Shown here piece after piece: positions 1-7,979 of a stretch of DNA of 56,990 bases. Under the pieces are notes generated by a model. That model was not told where the DNA came from, ran no database searches, and saw only the letters and a program-made list of their open reading frames with translations. The stretch spans positions 1 through 56,990 of the forward strand of contig DATGLG010000022.1 in assembly GCA_035294245.1 (NCBI GenBank), written 5' to 3'. The position numbers were made by a program, and so were the translations under genes. Source of the DNA: DATGLG01 sp035294245. GTDB taxonomy: Bacteria; Pseudomonadota; Alphaproteobacteria; JACZXZ01. The stretch's first letter is position 1, and the number at the start of each line of letters is the position of its first letter.

Positions 1-141
1 CCTCCAAAGGAATAGCCGTCATTCCGGCCGGAGCGCAGCGGAGAGCCGGAATCCAGGTTTTCCGCGGAAATACTGGATTCCCGCTTTCGCGGGAATGACG
101 AGGGGGAGAGTGCAGACTGAGATGTGTGCATGCCGTAGCGC
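1..141 (-). repeat. MITE-like element, copy 1 (cut by the window edge)
   Basis: Positions 4-140 are the reverse complement of 27747-27883 with 135 of 137 bases identical; the differences are at 51 and 129. The element contains internal palindromes (for example ATTCCCGC/GCGGGAAT near 77-96). It ends at 124-141 in an 18-base terminal repeat (GTGTGCATGCCGTAGCGC) that matches the right end of the second copy at 17 of 18 bases. Its other end should lie just outside the window. It sits directly upstream of the first permease gene, and no coding sequence is visible in 1-213. Confidence 0.8.
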
Positions 142-213
142 CTTCGCGGGGATGACGGAAGTGGGATCCCAATTCATGAATTCTCGGACTCCAGGGCAAA
201 GCGAGTCGGCAAG

Positions 214-1152
214 GTGGGGGAGCAGGTGATCGCCTTCGCCGCCAAGCGCGTCGGGCTGGCGCTTCTCGTCGGGCTCGCCGTCTCGGCGATCAGCTTCCTC
301 CTGCTGCATCTCTCGGGCGATCCGGCGGCGGCCATCGCCGGGCCCAACGCCACCGCCGCCGATGTCGAGTTCATCCGCCACCATTACGGCTTCGACCGGC
401 CGCTCGCCGCGCAATATCTCGACTGGCTGAGCCACATGCTCGCCGGCGATTTCGGCGAGTCCCTCTATTTCCGCAAGCCGGTGCTCGGGCTCGTCCTCGG
501 CCACATGCCGGTGACCCTGACCCTCGGCGCGTGCTCGATCCTCTTCGCGCTGGCGCTCGCCGTCCCCCTCGGCATCGTCGCGGCCCTCAACCCCAATAGC
601 TGGATCGACCGCCTGGCGCTCACCGTGTCGGTCGTCGGGCAGGCGATGCCCTCCTTCTGGTTCGGGCTGCTGCTCATGTATCTCTTCGGCGTGGTGCTGC
701 GCCTCTTGCCCATCTCGGGGACCGAGAGCTGGGCAAGCTTCGTCATGCCGGCGATCACTCTCGGCTACTACGCGACGCCGGCGATCATGCGCCTCACCCG
801 CACCGGCATGCTCGAGGCGCTTGCCGCCGACTATATCCGCACCGCGCGCGCCAAGGGGCTGCGTCCGGCGCGCGTCGTCGTCAAGCACGCCCTACGCAAC
901 GCGCTCCTCCCGGTGGTGGCGCTCACGGCAGTGCAGCTCGGCTTCGTGCTCGGCGGCTCCGTCGTGGTCGAGACCGTCTTCGCCCTCGACGGCATGGGCT
1001 ATCTCGCCTATCAGAGCATCGTGCAGAACGATTTTCCGGTGATCCAGGCCATCGTGCTGGTGATCGCGGGCTTCTATATCGTGCTCACCATGGCCGCCGA
1101 TCTCCTCAATGCCTGGCTCGATCCGCGGCTGCGCGCGGCGGAGGGCGCATGA
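214..1152 (+). CDS. ABC transporter permease, dipeptide/nickel/opine type (DppB family)
   Basis: Inner-membrane subunit of a peptide/opine/nickel-type ABC importer, 312 residues, the normal DppB length. It has an N-terminal helix, a periplasmic stretch containing the family's HHYGFDRP-type segment, and five further hydrophobic helices. A C-terminal cytoplasmic EAA loop (DYIRTARAKGL, then HALRNALLPV) contacts the ATPase. The start is uncertain: GTG at 214 has no clear ribosome site, whereas GTG at 226 lies just after GGGGGAG. It overlaps the next permease gene by four bases (ATGA), so the two are translationally coupled. No binding protein or ATPase is in the window; they may lie upstream, beyond the repeat. 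The substrate cannot be told. Confidence 0.9.
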   Translation: MGEQVIAFAAKRVGLALLVGLAVSAISFLLLHLSGDPAAAIAGPNATAADVEFIRHHYGFDRPLAAQYLDWLSHMLAGDFGESLYFRKPVLGLVLGHMPVTLTLGACSILFALALAVPLGIVAALNPNSWIDRLALTVSVVGQAMPSFWFGLLLMYLFGVVLRLLPISGTESWASFVMPAITLGYYATPAIMRLTRTGMLEALAADYIRTARAKGLRPARVVVKHALRNALLPVVALTAVQLGFVLGGSVVVETVFALDGMGYLAYQSIVQNDFPVIQAIVLVIAGFYIVLTMAADLLNAWLDPRLRAAEGA

Positions 1153-2069
1153 GCGGGGCGGGGGAGCGCTTCCGCGCCCGCGCCGATGCGGCCGCCGCGG
1201 CCGTGCTGGCGCCGAGCCCCCTCACGCGCTGGCGGCGGCGCGTCTTCGGCCATCGCGGCTTCGCCTTCGGCGCCGCGGTGCTCCTCCTCGTGCTGCTGAT
1301 GGCGATCCTGGCGCCGCTCCTCGCCCCCGCCGATCCCTACGCCCAGGACCTGGCGCAGCGCCTCATCCCGCCCGTCTGGCACGCGCAGGGAAGCTGGGTC
1401 CATCCCCTCGGCACCGACCAGCTTGGCCGCGACTATCTCGCGCGCCTCCTTTACGGCGCCCGCATCTCCCTCCTGATCGGCGTCTCGACCATGGCAATCT
1501 CCGGGCTCATCGGCGGCAGCCTCGGCATTCTCGCCGGCTATTTCGGCGGCCGCGTCGACCTCGCCATCTCGTTCCTGCTGACGGTGCGGCTCAGCCTGCC
1601 GGTGATCCTGGTGGCGCTTGCCGTCGTCGCCGTCATCCACGGCTCCCTCGAAGTGGTGATCCTCGTCCTGGGCGCTCTCCTGTGGGACCGCTTCCTCGTG
1701 GTGATGCGCAGCACCACCCAGCAGATCCGACGGCTCGACTACATCGCCGCCGCCGCGGCGGTGGGGGCCTCGACCTTCCGCATCCTCGTGGGCGAGGTGC
1801 TGCCCAACGCCCTCAACAACCTCATCGTGGTCGCGACCCTCGAGATGGCCCACGCCATCCTCCTCGAGGCGGCGCTCTCCTTCCTCGGCCTCGGCGTGCA
1901 GCCGCCGCTCCCCTCCTGGGGGCTCATGCTCTCGGAAGGCAAGCCCTTCATGTTCTTCAGCCCCTGGCTCATTACCATTCCCGGCACCATGCTCTTCCTC
2001 CTCGTCCTCGCCATCAATCTCCTGGGCGACGGCGTGCGCGACTTGACCGCTCCCGAGAACCGGGGGTGA
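1149..2069 (+). CDS. ABC transporter permease, dipeptide/nickel/opine type (DppC family)
   Basis: Second membrane subunit of the same importer, 306 residues. A cytoplasmic N-terminus (about 45 residues) precedes the first helix. It is followed by the DppC-typical segment with HPLGTDQLGRD, then the core helices and an EAA loop (DYIAAAAAVGAS, VLPNALNN). The near-invariant DppC motif LSFLGLGVQPPLPSWG is present close to the end. The ATG sits inside the stop of the DppB-type gene (ATGA), which makes the pairing secure. After it comes 217 bp of non-coding DNA with a short repeat rather than the expected ATPase genes, so the operon appears split or reordered. Alternative substrates (oligopeptides, opines, nickel) cannot be separated from sequence alone. 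Confidence 0.92.
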   Translation: MSGAGERFRARADAAAAAVLAPSPLTRWRRRVFGHRGFAFGAAVLLLVLLMAILAPLLAPADPYAQDLAQRLIPPVWHAQGSWVHPLGTDQLGRDYLARLLYGARISLLIGVSTMAISGLIGGSLGILAGYFGGRVDLAISFLLTVRLSLPVILVALAVVAVIHGSLEVVILVLGALLWDRFLVVMRSTTQQIRRLDYIAAAAAVGASTFRILVGEVLPNALNNLIVVATLEMAHAILLEAALSFLGLGVQPPLPSWGLMLSEGKPFMFFSPWLITIPGTMLFLLVLAINLLGDGVRDLTAPENRG

Positions 2070-2163
2070 CGATTCGGCCTGGTGGTCGGGGGTCGCCAAT
2101 GCGTGATACACAATCGTCACCGCGAGACCGCGAAGCGGTCGTGGCGGTCCAGAGAATCCGGAG

Positions 2164-2207
2164 AGCTGGATTGCTTCCCCCTCGCGAAGCTCGGGGTCGC
2201 AATGACG
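2164..2207 (+). repeat. Short intergenic repeat, family B, copy 1
   Basis: A 44-base sequence (AGCTGGATTGCTTCCCCC ... GTCGCAATGACG) recurs in reverse complement at 4352-4395 with only about two mismatches. The same CTGGATTGC ... GCAATGAC frame appears in a longer, diverged form at 17702-17813. It lies in the spacer between the DppC-type permease and the serine hydrolase. Repeats with this TGGATTGC/GCAATGACG signature are common in alphaproteobacterial spacers. Confidence 0.7.
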
Positions 2208-2286
2208 CCCCGAACGAACTGCGTATTCACAATGGCGGATTCTGGATGAAATCCGCTCTAGAGTCCCTTCGAAACCGGAGCCCGCC

Positions 2287-3408
2287 ATGACCGAGCTCGC
2301 CTTTCCCGCCGACGACAACGGCACGCCCTGGCCGCGCCTCGATCCCGCCGAGGCCGGCTTCGACGCCGCTCGCCTCGCCGACGCCGTCGCCTTCGCCGAG
2401 GCGCAGGAGACGCCGTGGAGCCGCGACCTCGCCGCGGTGATCGCCAAGGCCTATTTCGAGCCCCCGCCCTGGAACGAGACCCTCGGCCCCGTGAAGCCGC
2501 GCGGCGGCCCCAACGGGCTCGTCACGCGCCACGGCAGGCTCGTCGCGCGCTGGGGCGACACGCGCCAGGTCGACATGACCTTCAGCATCGCCAAGAGCTA
2601 TTTGAGCATCCTCGCCGGCGTCGCCCATGACCGCGGCCTGCTGCCCGATCCGCGCGAGCCCGTCGGCCTGCGCGTGCAGGACGGCGGCTTCGAGCCGCCC
2701 CACAACGCCAAGATCACCTGGGAGCATCTCCTGCAGCAGACCTCGGAATGGGAGGGCACCCTCTGGGACAAGCCCGATCTCGTCGACCGCAACCGCGATC
2801 TCGCCGCCGAGGGCACGGCCAAGAGCCGCAAGGGCACGCCGCGCATCCTCGCGGAGCCGGGGCGCTATTGGGAATACAACGACGTGCGCGTGAACCGCCT
2901 GAGCCTCGCGCTGCTGCGGCTCTTCCGCCGCCCGCTGCCCGAGGTCTTCGCCGAGGCGATCATGGCGCCCATCGGCGCCTCGTCGGACTGGCAATGGCAC
3001 GGCTATCGCAACTCGACGGTCGAGATCGACGGCAAGACGATGGTCTCGGTCCCCGGCGGCAGCCATTGGGGTGGCGGCGTCTTCATCCATGCCGAGGACC
3101 AGGCGCGCCTCGGCCTTCTCATGCTGGCGCGCGGGGAATGGCGCGGCCGCCGCCTCCTCTCCGCGGGCTGGATCGCGCGCGCGACGGCGCCCTGCGACAT
3201 CAATCCGAATTACGGCTATTTCTGGTGGCTCAACACCAATCGCGGGCGCTATCCGAGCGCCTCGCCCGAGAGCTTCTTCGCGAGCGGCGCCGGCGGCAAC
3301 TCCACCTGGATCGATCCCAATACGGGGATCGTCGCGGTGATGCGCTGGATGAATCCCGCGGCGATCGACGGCTTCATCGGCCGCGTGATGGCGGCGCTTG
3401 AAGGCTGA
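2287..3408 (+). CDS. Serine hydrolase, class C beta-lactamase/esterase family
   Basis: Predicted beta-lactamase-fold hydrolase (penicillin-binding-protein/esterase group), 373 residues. The SxxK nucleophile motif is S100-I-A-K103 in the context TFSIAKSYLS. The second-motif tyrosine probably lies at Y197-N198 (WEYND), and a GAGGNS-type stretch near the C-terminus takes the place of the KTG/HxG box. There is no obvious signal peptide, so it may be cytoplasmic or exported in a non-standard way. That argues for an amide or ester hydrolase rather than a true beta-lactamase. It starts at an ATG after CGGAGCCCGCC and is followed 11 bases later by the ParB-N gene. Its placement after peptide-type permeases fits processing of an imported amide or peptide, which is inference. 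Confidence 0.85.
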   Translation: MTELAFPADDNGTPWPRLDPAEAGFDAARLADAVAFAEAQETPWSRDLAAVIAKAYFEPPPWNETLGPVKPRGGPNGLVTRHGRLVARWGDTRQVDMTFSIAKSYLSILAGVAHDRGLLPDPREPVGLRVQDGGFEPPHNAKITWEHLLQQTSEWEGTLWDKPDLVDRNRDLAAEGTAKSRKGTPRILAEPGRYWEYNDVRVNRLSLALLRLFRRPLPEVFAEAIMAPIGASSDWQWHGYRNSTVEIDGKTMVSVPGGSHWGGGVFIHAEDQARLGLLMLARGEWRGRRLLSAGWIARATAPCDINPNYGYFWWLNTNRGRYPSASPESFFASGAGGNSTWIDPNTGIVAVMRWMNPAAIDGFIGRVMAALEG

Positions 3409-3419
3409 GGGACGCGGCG

Positions 3420-3674
3420 ATGCTGCTCCTGCAACCCGTTCCCGTGAGGCTCGACGAGATCTACGTGCCGGCCAAGCTGCGCGCGACCCTCGATGGGAAG
3501 AAGGTCGAGGCCCTCGCCGAGAGCATCCTCGCGAGCGGCTTGCAGGTGCCCATCCGCGTGCGCCGCGACAAGGCGCGCTACGTCCTCGTCGCCGGGCTCC
3601 ACCGCCTCGAGGCCATGCGCGCCCTCGGCGAGGCGACGATCCCGGCGCTCGTCGTCCGCGCGGCGCAGCATTAG
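3420..3674 (+). CDS. Stand-alone ParB N-terminal (ParB/Srx-like) domain protein
   Basis: Only 84 residues, which is essentially one ParB N-terminal domain. An early strand is followed by the segment ESILASGLQVPIRV, and then the box LVAGLHRLEAMRALG, which matches the phosphate/CTP-binding GxRRLxA region of ParB-like proteins. The ParB helix-turn-helix and dimer domains are absent, so it is not a chromosome-segregation ParB. It could be a small nucleotide-binding or regulatory protein of the ParB/sulfiredoxin superfamily. It begins 11 bases after the serine hydrolase stop and is probably co-transcribed with it. The stop is TAG at 3672-3674. Confidence 0.75.
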   Translation: MLLLQPVPVRLDEIYVPAKLRATLDGKKVEALAESILASGLQVPIRVRRDKARYVLVAGLHRLEAMRALGEATIPALVVRAAQH

Positions 3675-3694
3675 CGCGGCGGGGTTGGGTTGAC

Positions 3695-3797
3695 GGGCCT
3701 TCTTCGTCGCCCCCGCGCAGGCGGGGGCCCAGGAGCCGCTGGATTCCCGCTTGCGCGGGAATGATGATCGTTCCTCGACTCAATCCGAGCACATCCA
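3695..3797 (+). repeat. Composite palindromic intergenic repeat, family C, copy 1
   Basis: Two hairpins lie side by side: GCCCCCGC/GCGGGGGC at 3709-3728 and ATTCCCGC/GCGGGAAT at 3743-3762. A tail containing GAGCACATCCAGCACTAA follows. The same order (double hairpin, then AGCACATCCTGCTCTAA) is found at 24941-25045. The second hairpin is shared with the MITE-like elements. Located in the spacer before the YkgJ-type gene. Confidence 0.7.
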
Positions 3798-3911
3798 GCA
3801 CTAACGGAAAGTTTCGCTGTACTTCCGGCGCGGATGGAGTAGTTCTGCGCCGGCGCGCGATGGCCGGCCGCGCCGGCCGCGCCACCCTCAACTGCATCGA
3901 GCGAGAGTCCC

Positions 3912-4301
3912 GTGAGCAAGACCCAAGCGAGCAAGTCTCCGCCGTTGAGCTGCCTCAAATGCCCGAGCCTCTGCTGCAAGATGGCAGGCTATGTGGAGGT
4001 AAGCCGCGCCGACATCCGGCGCCTCGCCAAGCATCTCGGCCTCACCGTGCGCGAATTCGAGGCCAAGCACATCGTCGAGGTGACGCGCAAGGGGAAGAAG
4101 CGCATCAAGTCCGGCTACGAGACCTGCCAGTTCCTCGCCCCCGATCGCACCTGCACCGTCTACAAGGCGCGGCCGCGGGATTGCCGCGGCTATGTCTGCT
4201 GGGACCAGGACGACAGCACCGTCTACGACTTCGCCAGGCTCGTGCAATGGCCGATCGCGAAGCTGCGCGCCCAGGAGGAGAGCGAGGCCGCGAAACGCTG
4301 A
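3912..4301 (+). CDS. YkgJ-family cysteine-cluster protein
   Basis: Small cytoplasmic protein of 129 residues with the YkgJ-type metal-chelating domain. The cysteines fall as CLKC-P-SLCC near residues 14-22, then YETC, RTC, RDC and YVC through about residue 97. This is the usual eight-cysteine layout thought to bind zinc or an Fe-S cluster. The function is unknown in the family. The start is the GTG at 3912 (GTGAGCAAG). The N-terminus before the first Cys is only about 13 residues, as expected for the family. The C-terminal 30 residues are polar and probably flexible. It is flanked on both sides by intergenic repeats and has no obvious operon partner. Confidence 0.85.
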   Translation: MSKTQASKSPPLSCLKCPSLCCKMAGYVEVSRADIRRLAKHLGLTVREFEAKHIVEVTRKGKKRIKSGYETCQFLAPDRTCTVYKARPRDCRGYVCWDQDDSTVYDFARLVQWPIAKLRAQEESEAAKR

Positions 4302-4640
4302 GCCGGGCGCGGGGCGCGTTGCCTGCTCGTGCTCACCATCGCATAAGGAGGCGTCATTGCGACCCCGAGCTATGCGAGGGGGAAGCAATCCAGCGTGAGC
4401 GGAAATGGCAAGATGCAATTCCGCATCGCGGAAATATATTTCAGTGGACAGCCAGACGCTGCCTCCACAAGATACGCTGCACAAGCCGGCTCCACGTAAG
4501 AGCTCGGCGGGGAGGGAGTGCTTCGCATAACGCAAGCGGTTTCTGATCGAAGATCAAAACCGTCTCGCATGCTGCGCGGACTCCTTCCTCGCCCGGCCGC
4601 AAGATAACCACGCAACGAACGCGCCGGCGAAGGAGGAAGA
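4302..4640. other. Intergenic region with family B repeat, probable promoter of the liv-type operon
   Basis: 339 bp without a credible gene. It holds the inverted family B repeat copy at 4352-4395. A more AT-rich segment near 4420-4445 contains GGAAATATATTTC, and a strong ribosome site (AAGGAGGA) ends the region just before the ATG at 4641. I could not identify a convincing -35/-10 pair. Confidence 0.5.
4352..4395 (-). repeat. Short intergenic repeat, family B, copy 2 (inverted)
   Basis: Reverse complement of 2164-2207 with about two mismatches (GAGCTATGCG here against GAGCTTCGCG in the complement of copy 1). The two copies bracket the three-gene cassette of serine hydrolase, ParB-N protein and YkgJ protein. 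Confidence 0.7.
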
Positions 4641-5891
4641 ATGGCACGAATTAGAATTTCCCGGCGCAATCTGCTCAAGACGGGTCTCGCGGTCGGCGCG
4701 TCGGCGATCGCCGCACCGCCGATTCTCGCCTATGGGAAGGGCGAGCAGCCGGTCAAGGTCGGCATGCACGATCCCTTGACCGGCACCTACGCCGCCGAGG
4801 GCGAGAGCGAGGTGCGGGGCGCCAAGATGGCCCTCGCGGAGATCAACGCCAAGGGGGGGATGCTCGGCCGCGAGGTGACGCTGACCGTCGAGGACGACAA
4901 CGCCAATGCCGGCCTCGCCGCGCAGAAGGCGCACAAGCTCATCGAGCAGGATCGCGTCTCGTTCCTCATGGGCGCGGTCTCCTCGGCGACGGCGCTCAGC
5001 GTCAACCAGGTGGCCCATTCCGCCGGCGTCGTCTACATGGTCACCGGCGGCCACACCGATCCGGTCACCGGCTCGCAATGCCACTGGACGACCTTCCGCA
5101 TCTGCACGACGACCTACATGCTGGCGGCCGGCCTCGCCGGCACGCTCTACAAGAAGTTCGGCGGCAAGTGGTACTTCATCACGCCGGACTACGCCTTCGG
5201 CCACACGCTCCAGGAATCCTACGCCAAGATCCTCAAGGGCATGGGCGGCACGGTGCTGGGCAATTCCCTCGCCCCCCTCGGCACGACGGACTTCTCCTCC
5301 TATCTCATCAAGGCGCAGGCGGCGAAGCCGGACGTGCTGATCAACCTCACCGACGGCCAGGACCTGGTCAACTCGATGAAGCAGGCCGTCCAGTTCGGCC
5401 TCACCAAGAAGTTCGCGATCGGCGGCGGGCTCTCCGAGCTCGAGGTGCTGCGGGCGCTGCCGCCCGAGGGCCGGCTCGGCTGGTGGACGCTCGAATGGTG
5501 GTGGGATCAGCCCAACACGCCGCATGTCAAGGAGTGGGTCGCCGCCTATCGCAAGGCCTATACCGACGGCTCCTATCCGAGTGCGCGGACCTGGTTCGGC
5601 TATGCCGGGCTCCATGCGCTGGCCCTCGGCGTCGAGCGCGCCAAGTCGCTCGAGGCCGCCAAGGTCGCCCATGCGCTCGAGGGGATGGACCTGCCCCCCG
5701 AGGTCAAGCTGCAGCCCAACCACGTCTACTTCCGCAAGGAGGACCACCAGCTGATGTCGAGCGAGTTCCCGGGCGAGGCGATCTCGAACGGAACCTATCC
5801 CAATCTGTTCAAGGTGGCGGACATCGTCGCGGGCGACAAGACCTCGCTGCCCGTCACCGAGACCGGATGCAAGCTCGACTATCCGGCCTGA
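4641..5891 (+). CDS. ABC transporter substrate-binding protein, branched-chain amino acid type, Tat-exported
   Basis: Periplasmic solute receptor of the Peripla_BP_6/LivJ group, 416 residues. Residues 7-15 (SRRNLLKTG) are a Tat motif followed by a hydrophobic stretch and a likely cut after PPILA (about residue 30), so it is probably exported folded. The mature N-terminus shows the family pattern VKVGMHDPLTGTYA, then RGAKMALAEINAKGG. The lobe 2 region includes TDFSSYLIKAQAAKPDVL. The start is fixed by GGAGGAAGA directly upstream. The permease and ATPase genes follow after a 209-bp repeat-containing spacer, completing a liv-type importer. LivJ-family receptors also take amides, urea and aromatic acids, so the substrate is open. 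Confidence 0.93.
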   Translation: MARIRISRRNLLKTGLAVGASAIAAPPILAYGKGEQPVKVGMHDPLTGTYAAEGESEVRGAKMALAEINAKGGMLGREVTLTVEDDNANAGLAAQKAHKLIEQDRVSFLMGAVSSATALSVNQVAHSAGVVYMVTGGHTDPVTGSQCHWTTFRICTTTYMLAAGLAGTLYKKFGGKWYFITPDYAFGHTLQESYAKILKGMGGTVLGNSLAPLGTTDFSSYLIKAQAAKPDVLINLTDGQDLVNSMKQAVQFGLTKKFAIGGGLSELEVLRALPPEGRLGWWTLEWWWDQPNTPHVKEWVAAYRKAYTDGSYPSARTWFGYAGLHALALGVERAKSLEAAKVAHALEGMDLPPEVKLQPNHVYFRKEDHQLMSSEFPGEAISNGTYPNLFKVADIVAGDKTSLPVTETGCKLDYPA

Positions 5892-6100
5892 GCCTCGACG
5901 CGCAGGCAAGGACCCGTCATTGCCGCCGGATTGCGCGCGGACGCCGCCTGGCTCCGCGCGCGGCGGCAGCGTGCGGGCCTTGCGCGCGCCGGCTTCGACG
6001 GGCGCTTTCGCGGGGACGACGGCCGAGGGTCATTAACCGAAACCGACCGGCGCGAATGTTGGATTGCCATCTCCGAGCGGATAACAGATAACGGGGACCG

Positions 6101-6970
6101 ATGGAGCTTCTCCTCTTCAATGCGTTCAACGGCCTGATCCAGGGGGTGTTCTACGCCCTCATGGCGCTCGGCCTCGCCCTCATCCTCAGCTTCAACTCGG
6201 TCATCAACATGGCCCATGGGGGCTTCCTCGTGATCGGCGCCTATCTCGCCTTCACGCTCAGTCCCTATCTCGGCTTTTGGGGCGCCCTCGTGGCCGGCCC
6301 GGCCCTCGCCGCCCTGATCGGGCTCGCCGTCGAGCAGCTCATCGTGCGGCGGCTCTACCATCGCGCCAATCCGCTCTACAGCCTGCTGCTCACCTTCGGG
6401 CTGGCCCTCATCATCGAGGATCTCACGCGCACCATCTGGGGCGCGCAGGGGCTGCCCTTCGGCATCCCGGCCGCACTCGATTCGCCGCTGAGCTCGGTGC
6501 TGTTCTTCATCACCGGCTATCGCGTCTTCCTCGTCGGCATCACCATCGCGGTGGTCATCGGCCTCTTCCTGCTGCTGCGCTACACCCTGATCGGCGCGCG
6601 CATCCGCGCCGGCACCCGCGATCTCGAGACCGTCTCGGCGCTGGGGGTCGACATCTACAAGCTGCGCGCCGTGAACTTCGCCGTCGGCTGCCTCTTCGCC
6701 GGGCTCGCGGGCGTGCTCGCCGCCGGGATCCTCGGACTGACGCCGCCCATGGGCAACAGCCTCATCATGCCGAGCTTCGTCGCCATCATCGTCGGCGGCG
6801 TGGGCAGCCTCTCGGGTGCCGTGCTGGGGGGCCTCCTCATCGGGCTCGCCTCCGGCATCACCACCACCTACTACCCCGCCGCCAGCGAGGCGGTGATCTA
6901 CCTGATCATGCTGATCGTCCTCGTGGTCCGCCCGCGCGGCCTCCTGGGCGAGGAGGGGCTCTTCGAATGA
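6101..6970 (+). CDS. livH: Branched-chain amino acid-type ABC permease (LivH family)
   Basis: Inner-membrane permease of 289 residues with about eight helices. It has the LivH signatures YALMALGLAL, SFNSVINMAHGGF near the N-terminus, a cytoplasmic loop GARIRAGTRDLETVSALGVDI, and VGGVGSLSGAVLGGLLIG near the C-terminus. The ATG at 6101 follows ACGGGGACCG. It overlaps livM by four bases (ATGA at 6967-6970). The 209-bp spacer before it (5892-6100) carries a diverged palindromic repeat (CGTCATTGCCGC ... GCGCGGC). The substrate of the importer is not deducible from the permease; amino acids, amides or aromatic acids are possible. Confidence 0.93.
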   Translation: MELLLFNAFNGLIQGVFYALMALGLALILSFNSVINMAHGGFLVIGAYLAFTLSPYLGFWGALVAGPALAALIGLAVEQLIVRRLYHRANPLYSLLLTFGLALIIEDLTRTIWGAQGLPFGIPAALDSPLSSVLFFITGYRVFLVGITIAVVIGLFLLLRYTLIGARIRAGTRDLETVSALGVDIYKLRAVNFAVGCLFAGLAGVLAAGILGLTPPMGNSLIMPSFVAIIVGGVGSLSGAVLGGLLIGLASGITTTYYPAASEAVIYLIMLIVLVVRPRGLLGEEGLFE

Positions 6971-7905
6971 AGCGCTACGCGCCTCCGCTGCTGCTCTGGG
7001 CGGCGCTGATCGCGGCGCCGTGGTGGCTGCCGCTCCTCGGCGGCTATTCGGCGCTCGGCTCCAAGATCCTGGTCTATGCCCTCGCCACCATGGGGCTCAA
7101 TCTCCTGCTCGGCTTCACCGGCGGGCTCTCCTTCGGGCAGGCGGCCTATTTCGGGCTCGGCGCCTACGGCGCCGGCATGACCCTCAAGTATCTGGCGCCC
7201 AGCACGCCCCTCGCGATCCTGGTGGGGACCCTGGCCGGCGGCCTCGCCGCCACCATCCTCGGGCCCCTCGTGATGCGCCGCCGCGGCATCTATTTCGCGA
7301 TGATCACCATCGCGATCGGGCAGCTCTTCTATTTCATCGCGGTGCGCTGGAACGAGGTCACCGGCGGCGAGGACGGCCTCGCCGGCTTCGAGCGCCAGCC
7401 GCTGCATTTCGGCAGCGTCACCTTCGATCTCGGGCCCACGCATTTCTACTATCTCGTCCTTGTCTGCTTCACCGTCGCGGTGGCGATCATGTGGGCGCTG
7501 CTCAAATCGCCCCTCGGCCATACCTGGGTGGCGATCCGCGAGAACCGGCGGCGGATGGAGTTTCTCGGCGTGCGCACCGAGCGCTACATCTGGGCCGCCT
7601 TCGCCATCGCCGGCTTCATCACCGCCCTCGCCGGCACGCTCAACGCGCTCCTCTTCAACTTCACCTCGCCCGCCGACCTCCACTGGATCCTCTCGGGCGA
7701 CTTCGTGATCATGATCGTGCTCGGCGGCATGCAAAGCTTCTGGGGACCGCTTCTGGGTGTGACCATCTTCGTCATCGCCCAGGATTATCTCTCGAGTCTG
7801 ACCGGCAATTGGATGAGCTTCATCGGCCTCCTCTTCGTCCTCATCGTGCTGCTGTTCCCGAAGGGGCTTCTCGGCATGCTGCCGCGGCGGGCGCGCTCGA
7901 CATGA
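6967..7905 (+). CDS. livM: Branched-chain amino acid-type ABC permease (LivM family)
   Basis: Second permease subunit, 312 residues, with about ten hydrophobic segments. LivM signatures are visible: LGLNLLLGF-like MGLNLLLGFTGGLSFGQA near residues 40-57, a central RGIYFAMITIAIGQ, and the loop RENRRRMEFLGV. The C-terminal core contains GGMQSFWGPLLGV. The ATG at 6967 overlaps the livH stop, and this start gives the usual family length. A longer in-frame reading upstream overlaps livH and is not supported. The C-terminus (FPKGLLGMLPRR) matches the standard FPKGLxG ending of the family. Confidence 0.93.
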   Translation: MKRYAPPLLLWAALIAAPWWLPLLGGYSALGSKILVYALATMGLNLLLGFTGGLSFGQAAYFGLGAYGAGMTLKYLAPSTPLAILVGTLAGGLAATILGPLVMRRRGIYFAMITIAIGQLFYFIAVRWNEVTGGEDGLAGFERQPLHFGSVTFDLGPTHFYYLVLVCFTVAVAIMWALLKSPLGHTWVAIRENRRRMEFLGVRTERYIWAAFAIAGFITALAGTLNALLFNFTSPADLHWILSGDFVIMIVLGGMQSFWGPLLGVTIFVIAQDYLSSLTGNWMSFIGLLFVLIVLLFPKGLLGMLPRRARST

Positions 7906-7979
7906 GGGACGGAGCCTCTTGGAGCGCGGCCTCCGATGCCCGCAGCGGGCTCGCGCTCGCCCGGAGCGGCGGTAAGCCG

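Noticed and set aside
3709..3762. The double hairpin as an intrinsic terminator of the serine hydrolase/ParB-N operon
   Set aside because: Neither hairpin is followed by a T-run, and the same structure occurs between divergent genes at 24941-25045, so it is a dispersed repeat.
7902..7979. Earlier start for livG, overlapping the livM stop (ATGA)
   Set aside because: The 26 added residues lack LivG similarity and the ATG at 7980 gives the usual length, though coupling cannot be excluded.
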